The notes under the pieces are model-generated. The model did not search any database, was not told where the DNA came from, and worked only from the letters and a program-made list of their open reading frames with translations. Positions 57,203 to 64,000 of a stretch of 64,000 bases of DNA are shown piece by piece. Source of the DNA: Streptomyces liangshanensis (lineage in GTDB: Bacteria > Actinomycetota > Actinomycetes > Streptomycetales > Streptomycetaceae); NCBI RefSeq assembly GCF_011694815.1, contig NZ_CP050177.1, positions 2,655,001 to 2,719,000 on the forward strand, written 5' to 3'. Every line of letters begins with the position of its first letter. Within the stretch, counting starts at the first letter, position 1. Made by a program: the position numbers and the translations under genes.

Positions 57203-57257
57203 GATCTGACAGGATGTCACCCCTTTGTCGCGGCCTCGGCCGGACAGGGTGTCAGGG

Positions 57258-59132
57258 TCAGCCGTTCTTGGCGCGGGACGCCGTGCGGCCGCGCTGCTTC
57301 TGGTCCAGGACGACCTTGCGGATACGGACCGTCTCCGGGGTCACCTCGATGCACTCGTCGTCGCGGCAGAACTCCAGGGACTGCTCCAGCGAGAGCCTGC
57401 GCGGCGGGACCACGTTCTCCGTGTTGTCGGCGGAGGCCGCGCGCATGTTGGTGAGCTTCTTCTCCTTGGTGATGTTCACGTCCATGTCGTCGGCGCGCGA
57501 GTTCTCGCCGATGATCATGCCCTCGTAGACCTCCGTGCCGGCCTCGGTGAAGATGACACCGCGCTCCTGGAGGTTGATCATCGCGAAGGGGGTGACCGAA
57601 CCCGAGCGGTCCGCGACGAGCGAGCCGTTGTTACGGGTGCGCAGGTCACCGAACCACGGCTCGTGGCCCTCGAAGATCGAGTGGGCGATGCCCGTGCCAC
57701 GCGTCTGGGTCAGGAACTCCGTACGGAACCCGATGAGACCGCGCGACGGGACGATCCACTCCATGCGGATCCACCCCGAACCGTGGTTCGTCATGGTCTC
57801 CATCCGGCCCTTGCGGGTCGCCATCAGCTGCGTGATGGGGCCGAGGTGCTCCTCGGGCGAGTCGATCGTCATGCGCTCGATCGGCTCGTACGTCTTGCCG
57901 TCGACCTGCTTCGTGACGACCTCGGGCTTGCCGACGGTCAGCTCGAAGCCTTCCCGGCGCATCGTCTCGACGAGGATGGCCAGCGCCAGCTCACCGCGGC
58001 CCTGCACCTCCCACGCGTCGGGACGCTCGGTGTCCAGGACGCGCAGCGAGACGTTACCGATCAGCTCGCGGTCCAGGCGGTCCTTCACCTGGCGGGCGGT
58101 GACCTTGTGGCCCTTGCCGCCCTTGCCGACGAGCGGCGAGGTGTTCGTACCGATGGTCATGGAGATCGCCGGCTCGTCGACCGTGATCAGCGGCAGCGCG
58201 ATCGGGTTCTCCGGGTCGGCCAGGGTCTCGCCGATCATGATGTCCGGGATACCGGCGATCGCGCAGATGTCACCGGGCCGCGCCAGCTCGACGGGCTTGC
58301 GGGTGAGCGCCTCCGTCATCAGCAGCTCGGTGATCCGGACGTTGGACATCGTGCCGTCACGCTTGATCCACGCGACGGTCTGGCCCTTCTTCAGCTCGCC
58401 CTGCTCGACGCGGCACAGCGCGATACGGCCGAGGAAGTTGTCCGCGTCCAGGTTCGTGACGTGCGCCTGGAGCGGCGCCGCCTCGTCGTACTCCGGGGCG
58501 GGGACGTGCGACAGGATCGTGTTGAAGAACGGCTCCAGGTTGTCGCTGTCCGCCGGGACGGTGCCGTTCTCCGGCTTGGTCAGCGACGCGACGCCGTCAC
58601 GGGCGCACGCGTAGACGATCGGGAACTCGATCTGCTCCTCGGTCGCGTCCAGGTCCAGGAACAGGTCGTACGTCTCGTCGACGACCTCGTCGATCCGGGA
58701 GTCGGGGCGGTCCGTCTTGTTGATGCAGAGGATGACGGGCATCTGCGCCTGGAGGGCCTTGCGCAGGACGAAGCGGGTCTGCGGGAGCGGGCCCTCGGAG
58801 GCGTCGACGAGCAGGACGACCGCGTCCACCATCGACAGACCGCGCTCGACCTCGCCACCGAAGTCGGCGTGGCCCGGGGTGTCGATGATGTTGATCGTGA
58901 TGGGGTCCCCGCCGGTCTTGGGGTGGTACTTCACGGCGGTGTTCTTGGCCAGGATCGTGATGCCCTTCTCACGCTCCAGGTCGTTCGAGTCCATCATCCG
59001 GTCATCGAGGTGCTCGGCGGCGTGCGCGGCGAAGGCGCCGGCCTGCTTCAGCATGGCGTCGACCAGAGTGGTCTTGCCATGGTCGACGTGGGCGACGATG
59101 GCGACGTTACGGATGTCGTGGCGCGTGGGCAT
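57258..59132 (-). CDS. typA: Translational GTPase TypA/BipA
   Basis: A 624-residue ribosome-binding GTPase. G1 AHVDHGKTT is at residues 14-22, G3 DTPGHADFGGEVER near residue 82, and G4 NKTDRPDSR near residue 138. Domain II, EF-G-like domains III and V, and the TypA-specific C-terminus (SLEQSLEFCRDDECIEVTPE) follow. It acts in ribosome assembly and stress translation. ATG at 59132 is preferred; the frame open upstream is GC-driven. It neighbours the LpqW-like gene as in mycobacteria (Rv1165-1166). Confidence 0.95.
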   Translation of the reverse strand: MPTRHDIRNVAIVAHVDHGKTTLVDAMLKQAGAFAAHAAEHLDDRMMDSNDLEREKGITILAKNTAVKYHPKTGGDPITINIIDTPGHADFGGEVERGLSMVDAVVLLVDASEGPLPQTRFVLRKALQAQMPVILCINKTDRPDSRIDEVVDETYDLFLDLDATEEQIEFPIVYACARDGVASLTKPENGTVPADSDNLEPFFNTILSHVPAPEYDEAAPLQAHVTNLDADNFLGRIALCRVEQGELKKGQTVAWIKRDGTMSNVRITELLMTEALTRKPVELARPGDICAIAGIPDIMIGETLADPENPIALPLITVDEPAISMTIGTNTSPLVGKGGKGHKVTARQVKDRLDRELIGNVSLRVLDTERPDAWEVQGRGELALAILVETMRREGFELTVGKPEVVTKQVDGKTYEPIERMTIDSPEEHLGPITQLMATRKGRMETMTNHGSGWIRMEWIVPSRGLIGFRTEFLTQTRGTGIAHSIFEGHEPWFGDLRTRNNGSLVADRSGSVTPFAMINLQERGVIFTEAGTEVYEGMIIGENSRADDMDVNITKEKKLTNMRAASADNTENVVPPRRLSLEQSLEFCRDDECIEVTPETVRIRKVVLDQKQRGRTASRAKNG

Positions 59133-59376
59133 GCTGGCTGGCGCTTCTCTCGATCGTGGGATGCGGCGTTGTGTGCTCGTACGCCCGCCGGGCGGACAGG
59201 CCACGGCTCGTCCCATGGTACGGGGCCGGGGCGACAAGGGCTGCCCCGGCCGATCGGAGCGGGGTCGCGGGGGCCGGGCGCGCGCGGCCGCGAGGGGGTC
59301 GGCGCGGGGATCGCGCGGAGGTGGTGCGGGGGTCACGGGGGTGTGGAGCCGCTCGGGTCGGAGGGCCGGGAACGAG
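59133..59376. other. Gene-free upstream region of typA
   Basis: Highly GC-rich, with no ORF I accept and no clear promoter. It must hold the typA promoter, since the terminators at 59377-59449 block read-through from the upstream gene. Confidence 0.4.
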
Positions 59377-59405
59377 CTTGCCCGCCGGGGGAACCGGCGG
59401 GCAAG
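59377..59405 (-). terminator. Hairpin between the LpqW-like gene and typA
   Basis: A perfect 12-bp stem (CTTGCCCGCCGG with its inverse) and a 5-nt loop at 59389-59393. It is the second of two hairpins downstream of the LpqW-like gene. Confidence 0.75.
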
Positions 59406-59419
59406 TGAATAGATCGGAA

Positions 59420-59449
59420 CCTGGGCTTCCCGGCTTCGGGAAGCCCGGG
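59420..59449 (-). terminator. Terminator of the LpqW-like gene
   Basis: A 12-bp stem with one G-T pair (CCTGGGCTTCCC against GGGAAGCCCGGG), loop GGCTTC at 59432-59437, starting 9 nt after the stop codon at 59458. Confidence 0.85.
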
Positions 59450-59457
59450 CTGACCTG

Positions 59458-61833
59458 CTACTTCTCGGCCTTCGGCGACTTCTCGACCGTGGTCGGCAGG
59501 GCGGTCGGGACGGCCGTCGGCACGGCGGTCGGGCCCGCGTTGCCGCTCTTCTTGAACCCGATGTCCTGGTAGCGCGGCGAGGTGAATCCGAAGGCTCCCG
59601 CGTTGGCCAGGGCGGGCTTGGTGGCGACGAGCTGCGGACGCTGATACAGAGGAATCGATCCGGCGGCGGCCCAGATCCGGGCGTCCGCCTTCTTCATGAG
59701 GTCGCGCGCCTCGCCCTCGTCGAGCTCGGAGGCGGCCTGGTCGAAGAGCTGGTCGATGTGGTCCGTACCGACCCGGGTGTAGTTCTGCTCCACCTGGAGG
59801 GTGCCGTCACTGGCCGGCACGGGCTTGGCGAAGATCGGCCGGCCGTCGGTCGCCGGGTAGGCCGTGGCGGGCCAGGAGTAGAGGGCCAGGTCGTAGTCGC
59901 CGGCCGCGATGTGGTCCTTGAAGTAGCTGTTGTCGGCGACCTTGATCGTCTCGGTGCCGATGCCGATGCGGTCGAGCATCACGGAGATGCGGCGGCCGAC
60001 GGCCCGCAGGGACTCGGAACCCTCGCCGGACGGCAGGACGAAGCGGAGGGTGAGGGTCTTGCCGTCCTTGCCGAGCGGCCCCGCCTTCGGGGCGGGCACG
60101 GCGGTGCCGCGCGGGGCGTACGCGCCGGCCACGCCGCCGGGCTTGGTGTCCTGGGCGGGCTTGTTGTCGCCGACGGTGTAGGAGCCCTCGTCGGAGGGGG
60201 TGTCGTTCTTCTTCTCCGACTTCTCCGGCTTCCCGGACTTCTCGGACTTCTCAGCGCTCTTGTCGGTGGCCTTGTCGGTGCTCTTGTCGGCCTTCTTCTC
60301 CGCGTCGGTCTTCTTCTCGCCCTCCTCCTTGGAGGTCCCCTTCTTCTCGCCGTCCTTCTTCGCGGTCTCCGCGTCCGGCGACTTCTTCCCGGCGTCCGCC
60401 GGCTTCCTGCCCTCGCCCTCGCTGCCCGCCTTGGTGCCCGCGTCCGTCCTGCGGGCCCCTCCCTGCGTCCAGCCCGCGTCGGCCAGCAGCGCCTGCGCCT
60501 CGTGCGTGTCCTGGGTGCCGAGGGCGTCACTGCTGTCCGCGTACGCCGGCTGCCCGGCCACCGCGAGATGGCTGCCGAGCGGCTTCGACGGCAGTCCGAG
60601 CGGCTTGAGCACGGCGTCGGCGAGCTGCTTGCGGTTGATCGCGCGCGCCACGGCCCGCCGTACCCGCTCGTCGGCCAGCGGTCCCGACTCGCCGTTCAGC
60701 GCGAGCTGCGTGTACGCGGGCTCCAGCGACTTCCGTACGACGTACCCGCGCAGGTTCCGCTGTTCGCGGCTGTACGTCTCCGCCGCCTCGGCCGTCCGCT
60801 CGCGCGCCGACCGCGCCGCCTCCGCCTTCTCCTTGTCGGAGCCGTTCGCCATCGCCCGGGCCCGCAGCGAGGCGGCCGGGCTGATGTCGGCGGCGCCCGG
60901 GCCGTGGGTCAGGGGCTGGCCCGCCGTACCGCCCTTGGCGCGGGCGGCCGAGGAGATACGTTCCGCCGCGGCCCTGTCGATGTCCGCGATGTCGAGCCTG
61001 CCGGCCGCCAGCGCCTCGGCGCGCTTGCCGCGGGGCACCGCGCTCAGGACGATCGAGTCGAGCTTGGCGCGCTTCCCCCACCAGCGCGGGTTGCGGACGA
61101 GCGTGGCCTTCTTGGCCTTGCGGTCCACCGACTTGAGGTTGAAGGGGCCCGCGCTCGTCTTCAGCCCGGCCCTCGCCCCGTCGTTGAACGAGGTCGGGGA
61201 GCCCATGACCTCTTTCGGGTAGAGCGGGGTGAAGAGGGACTTCCAGTCCGCGTACGGCCGGTCGAAGGTGACCCGGACGTCCAGGTCGTCCTTGCCGCGC
61301 TCGATCTTCTCGATCCGCTCGTAGCCCGCGTTGCGCGCCGTCCAGTACGCGGTGTCCTTGCCGCGCAGCGCGTGCCACTGGGCCACGAAGTCGGGCGCCC
61401 CGATCTCGGTGCCGTCGCTCCAGACCGCCTGCTGGTTGAGCTTGTAGACCACGACCTGCTTGGGCTCCCGGTCGACGATCTTCGCCGACTCCAGGTAGTC
61501 GCCGTTGCGCTGCGGGCTGCCGGTGCGGTCGAGCGTGAAGAGCGTGGGCAGGACGGCTCCGGCGATGCGGTTGGTCGTGGCGTCGGAGTCGGCCTGGAAG
61601 ACGTTGAGCGTCGCGGGCATGGTGTCGACCGCCCACCGCACCGTGCCGCCCTGCGCGATCGCGTCCCGCCCGGTGGACCCGATGTCCACGGGGGCGGCCT
61701 GCGCCCGGCCGGCGGGCTTCTCCGCGGTGCACGCGGACAGGACGGTCAGGGCGAGCACGCCCGTGGTCAGGAGCGAGACGGTGCGGAGGGTTCGGGAGCA
61801 TGTCCTCCCGCGTGGGGCGCCGACGTGGGACAT
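59458..61833 (-). CDS. LpqW-like lipoprotein, family 5 binding-protein fold
   Basis: A 791-residue lipoprotein; lipobox VLSAC places Cys35. The family 5 fold is recognisable (KLNQQAVWSDGTEIGAPDFV, AGPFNLKSVDRKAKKATLVR, then a late QNYTRVGTDHIDQLF segment), but a Lys/Glu/Asp/Ser insertion of about 95 residues occupies about 455-550. The C-terminus has PTAV repeats. No permease or ATPase is adjacent. By position it matches mycobacterial LpqW (Rv1166), which affects lipoglycan synthesis rather than peptide import. A similar envelope role is inferred. Confidence 0.85.
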   Translation of the reverse strand: MSHVGAPRGRTCSRTLRTVSLLTTGVLALTVLSACTAEKPAGRAQAAPVDIGSTGRDAIAQGGTVRWAVDTMPATLNVFQADSDATTNRIAGAVLPTLFTLDRTGSPQRNGDYLESAKIVDREPKQVVVYKLNQQAVWSDGTEIGAPDFVAQWHALRGKDTAYWTARNAGYERIEKIERGKDDLDVRVTFDRPYADWKSLFTPLYPKEVMGSPTSFNDGARAGLKTSAGPFNLKSVDRKAKKATLVRNPRWWGKRAKLDSIVLSAVPRGKRAEALAAGRLDIADIDRAAAERISSAARAKGGTAGQPLTHGPGAADISPAASLRARAMANGSDKEKAEAARSARERTAEAAETYSREQRNLRGYVVRKSLEPAYTQLALNGESGPLADERVRRAVARAINRKQLADAVLKPLGLPSKPLGSHLAVAGQPAYADSSDALGTQDTHEAQALLADAGWTQGGARRTDAGTKAGSEGEGRKPADAGKKSPDAETAKKDGEKKGTSKEEGEKKTDAEKKADKSTDKATDKSAEKSEKSGKPEKSEKKNDTPSDEGSYTVGDNKPAQDTKPGGVAGAYAPRGTAVPAPKAGPLGKDGKTLTLRFVLPSGEGSESLRAVGRRISVMLDRIGIGTETIKVADNSYFKDHIAAGDYDLALYSWPATAYPATDGRPIFAKPVPASDGTLQVEQNYTRVGTDHIDQLFDQAASELDEGEARDLMKKADARIWAAAGSIPLYQRPQLVATKPALANAGAFGFTSPRYQDIGFKKSGNAGPTAVPTAVPTALPTTVEKSPKAEK

Positions 61834-61991
61834 GGCTTCTACCTCTTCGTCCGGGTTTGTGGAATTTAGAGATGATCACACCTATTTGCCCACCCACTGA
61901 AAGGGACGGAGGCGCGGCCACGGCGGCGACACGGCGTCCAGCATCCGAAACGCCACCCGCGCGGCCCAACGGCACCCTTGCGAAAACGGCG

Positions 61992-62030
61992 TGTGACGGG
62001 CGACACTCGAAATTGCATACTGTAGACAGT
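61992..62030 (+). promoter_or_regulatory. Promoter with overlapping palindrome upstream of a small gene
   Basis: A sigma-70-like pair TGTGAC (61992-61997) and CATACT (62016-62021) with 18-bp spacing. The palindrome ACTGT-AG-ACAGT at 62019-62030 overlaps the -10 and the likely start of transcription, a typical operator position. GntR-type regulators bind similar sequences, but no such gene is nearby. Confidence 0.5.
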
Positions 62031-62088
62031 CGGGGCCACGACCCCGCTACCCCGCCTGCCACCCGAGACGTGGAAGTGAGGGCAACTC

Positions 62089-62316
62089 ATGTCCCTGCAC
62101 GAAGAATTGACCGCGGTGAAACGCTCCCTGGACGACCTGGTGCGCACGGTCGGACTGCTGGAACGGCGCATCGGCGAGACCCCCGCCCCCGAGGCCGGCC
62201 CCCTCGCGCCGGCCCTGGTCCACGAACTGATCCCGATCCCCGACACCCCGTACAACCACGCCCTCTGGGCCGACGCGGACGACGAGGGACTCGGCGTCCA
62301 CAGCCGCCGCACGTAG
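62089..62316 (+). CDS. Small hypothetical protein with coiled-coil N-terminus (75 aa)
   Basis: A 75-residue acidic protein. MSLHEELTAVKRSLDDLVRT and the next residues form a predicted amphipathic or coiled-coil helix, then a Pro-rich stretch (TPAPEAGPLAPAL) and a short conserved-looking end (IPIPDTPYNHALWADADDEG). GAGGG is just upstream of ATG. It has its own promoter and a downstream hairpin, so it is likely monocistronic. I do not recognise the family. Confidence 0.68.
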   Translation: MSLHEELTAVKRSLDDLVRTVGLLERRIGETPAPEAGPLAPALVHELIPIPDTPYNHALWADADDEGLGVHSRRT

Positions 62317-62333
62317 CGGCGGGGGTACGGGAA

Positions 62334-62361
62334 GGGCCCGCGTCCTGGTGGACACGGGCCC
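62334..62361. terminator. Hairpin terminator
   Basis: GGGCCCG-CGTCC pairs with GGAC-A-CGGGCCC (one mismatch) around TGGT, 18 nt after the stop at 62316 and before the convergent stop at 62403. Confidence 0.7.
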
Positions 62362-62402
62362 CTGCGTGCGTGGCGTGCGTGCGGCGCTGCTGCCGCCGCC
62401 GC

Positions 62403-62954
62403 TCAGCCGAGCAGCTTCAGTACGGCCTCGGTGGTGCCGGTCTCGCCGAGCGCCGGGAAGATCTTCTCGACGGCGTGGCGGTGGGCGTCCGCGTCCCCGT
62501 CCGTCACCGCGTCGGTGACGACCGTGACGTGGTAGCCGTGCTCGTGCGCGGCGCGGGCCGTGGACTCCACGCCCTTGGTGGTGGCGATGCCCGTCACCAC
62601 GACCTGGGTGACGCCCCGGCGGCGCAGCTGGAGGTCGAGGTCGGTGCCGTGGAAGGCGCCCCAGGTGTGCTTCGTGACGACGATGTCGTCGTCCCGCCGC
62701 CCCAGCTCCGGTACCAGCTCGGCCCAGTCGGCCTGCGGCGGGAGCCGGCGCGCCGGACCCTCGGTGCGGCCGGGGGCGCCGCTGGTGACACGGACGAGCA
62801 CGACCGGCAGGCCCTTGGCCCGGAAGGCCTCGGCGAGTTCCGCGGAGCGCGCGACGATCTCGGCGGCGGGGTGGGCGGTGGGCAGCCCGGTGACACCCTT
62901 CTGGAGGTCGACGACCACCAGGGCGGTGCCCGGGTCGAGCGTGGTGACGGTCAT
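62403..62954 (-). CDS. Isochorismatase-fold hydrolase lacking the catalytic cysteine
   Basis: A 183-residue isochorismatase-fold protein. Asp16 (VVVDLQKG) and Lys95 (VVTKHTWGAF) of the catalytic triad are present, but the nucleophile position is Gly128 (GIATTKGVESTARAA) instead of Cys. True isochorismatases, which hydrolyse a vinyl ether, also have no Cys there; amidases such as nicotinamidase need it. So it cannot act as a cysteine amidase. ATG at 62954 has GAGGAG upstream. Substrate unknown. Confidence 0.85.
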   Translation of the reverse strand: MTVTTLDPGTALVVVDLQKGVTGLPTAHPAAEIVARSAELAEAFRAKGLPVVLVRVTSGAPGRTEGPARRLPPQADWAELVPELGRRDDDIVVTKHTWGAFHGTDLDLQLRRRGVTQVVVTGIATTKGVESTARAAHEHGYHVTVVTDAVTDGDADAHRHAVEKIFPALGETGTTEAVLKLLG

Positions 62955-62991
62955 GAGGGTGCTCCTCGCTGTCGCGGTGGGGATGCTCGTC

Positions 62992-63021
62992 ACGGTACGA
63001 GGTACGCAGGCAGCCTTGCAA
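62992..63021 (-). promoter_or_regulatory. Candidate promoter of the isochorismatase-fold gene
   Basis: On the minus strand TTGCAA (63016-63021) and TACCGT (62992-62997) are spaced 18 bp apart, 38 bp before the start codon at 62954. The -35 sits in the palindrome CTTGCAAG. Confidence 0.5.
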
Positions 63022-63081
63022 GTTGCCCTGTGCATCTTTATCCGCTCCTCACCCGCCCGCTCCCCATCCGCCCGCCCCGGC

Positions 63082-64000
63082 TCAGCACTCCCCCGCCGCG
63101 CACCCCCAGCCGTCCCGGTACGCCGCCCAGTCGCCCGGGGTCGCCGCGAAGTCGACGTACAGCGCCACCCCGAAGCGCTGCCGGTCACGGTCGGTGCGCC
63201 CGAGTCCCAGCCGGATGCCCCGGATCGCCGCGGCGGCGGTCTCCGCGTGGGCGTGGTGGCCCAACTCCTCCGTGTGGTAGAAGGGCAGGCCCATCAGCAG
63301 GTCGGTACCGGCCGGCATGACCTCCAGGGCGAGTGAGGTCTGCTGGGCGACGTAACCCCCGTACAGGCTCTCCAGCGGCAGTGCCGTGTCGTACGACATG
63401 ACGGCGATCTGGTCGACCCGGCGGGCGACCTGCGCGAAGAAGGCCTGGGACCACCACTTGGGGTGGCCGGTGAGGGTCCCCGCCACGGAGTGCAGGGCGG
63501 GCAGCGGGTCGATCTGGTGCGCGGCGACGGACAGCGGGACGTGCCGCGCCTTCGTGAGCGCGCGCAGGTCGTCCAGCAGGGACAGGTAGTCCCGGTCGTC
63601 CGAGGGCAGCGGCTCCAGGTCGAAGTGGACCCCGTCGAAGCCGACGTCCAGGATCTGCCCGGCCGAGCGCACCACGGCGGCGCGGGACGCCGGGCGTTCC
63701 AGGCGCAGGCCGTCCGGGGTCTCGGTGGCCAGCTTGTCGCCCAGCCAGGCCTGGACCCGGACGCCGGGGAGCCGCCGGTGCACGCCCTCGATCAGCCAGT
63801 CGGCGCGCGGGTAGAGATCGGCGGGCAGGGTGCCGTCGTGTTCCAGCGGTCCGGCGTGGACGTACAGGTCGCGCAGGCCGGTCCCGCGGATCTGCCGGGC
63901 GAAGGCGTCGAGGTCCGCGTCCGTCTTCCGGCCGTCGACCCAGGCGTGGCCCAGCCAGATGGCGTCCTTGCCGCGGGTCCTGGTGCCGTCCGCGAGGTCT
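63082..64000 (-). CDS. GH18-like secreted or cytoplasmic protein, 5'-truncated by window edge
   Basis: The visible 306 residues are open to the window edge, so the N-terminus is missing. The motif FDGVHFDLEP near the middle matches the DGxxxDxE active-site motif of glycoside hydrolase family 18, with Glu as the acid. IAVMSYDTALPLES and LLMGLPFYHTEE are further barrel strands typical of the fold. Cysteines occur at the C-terminus (WGCAAGEC). GH18-like proteins may be chitinases or non-catalytic; the substrate here is unknown. Confidence 0.78.
   Translation of the reverse strand, partial: DLADGTRTRGKDAIWLGHAWVDGRKTDADLDAFARQIRGTGLRDLYVHAGPLEHDGTLPADLYPRADWLIEGVHRRLPGVRVQAWLGDKLATETPDGLRLERPASRAAVVRSAGQILDVGFDGVHFDLEPLPSDDRDYLSLLDDLRALTKARHVPLSVAAHQIDPLPALHSVAGTLTGHPKWWSQAFFAQVARRVDQIAVMSYDTALPLESLYGGYVAQQTSLALEVMPAGTDLLMGLPFYHTEELGHHAHAETAAAAIRGIRLGLGRTDRDRQRFGVALYVDFAATPGDWAAYRDGWGCAAGEC

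Overview
The window is high-GC chromosomal DNA from a Streptomyces species or a close relative. The evidence is a strong GC bias at third codon positions, frequent GTG starts, 4-bp ATGA/GTGA overlaps, mycothiol biosynthesis (mshB), a 7Fe ferredoxin beside dapC, a DUF3117 gene, Streptomyces-type intergenic repeats and a bldK-type peptide importer. I saw no tRNA, rRNA, insertion sequence, prophage or CRISPR array, and no TTA leucine codon in any gene I accept.

The backbone gene order closely follows, from memory, the mycobacterial Rv1165-Rv1239c interval. Reading left to right: corA, a soluble MgtE-N/CBS protein and mrp (4.1-10 kb); tatB, htrA, an anti-sigma gene and a SigE-type ECF sigma gene, with a divergent O-methyltransferase (10.9-15.7 kb); DUF3117, tag, a DivIVA-domain protein, a folP2-type gene, a LOG-type gene and dapE (15.9-21.3 kb); dapC and ferredoxin (23.3-24.8 kb); mshB (31.1 kb); typA and an LpqW-like lipoprotein (57.3-61.8 kb). 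This is conserved actinobacterial core. It covers envelope stress, lysine/diaminopimelate supply, mycothiol synthesis and translation stress.

More lineage-specific material is placed between these blocks. At 24.9-30.7 kb lie an acetyltransferase, a SirB1-like protein, a TetR-SDR operon with a palindromic operator, and an S9 peptidase. At 34.9-38.4 kb is a four-gene ABC exporter plus histidine kinase/response regulator operon. From 38.6 to 56.8 kb there are three complete peptide-type ABC importers. Operons A (38.6-44.3 kb, minus) and C (51.0-56.8 kb, minus) are paralogues ordered binding protein, permease, permease, ATPase, ATPase. Operon B (44.7-50.8 kb, plus) lies between them and has the permease, lipoprotein, permease, ATPase, ATPase order of bldKABCDE, the importer needed for aerial development in S. 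coelicolor.

The points I find most worth checking are: the bldK-like operon flanked by directly repeated paralogous ATPase genes 12.3 kb apart; a 23-bp near-perfect repeat on both sides of operon C; an apparent ATT start codon for the O-methyltransferase; a dihydropteroate-synthase paralogue without the STRPG loop; a 5 x 27-bp in-frame tandem repeat in the HtrA-type protease; and a TetR promoter whose -35 and -10 lie in the two arms of a 15-bp inverted repeat. I found no wholly unknown multigene system. The right end cuts through a GH18-like gene.
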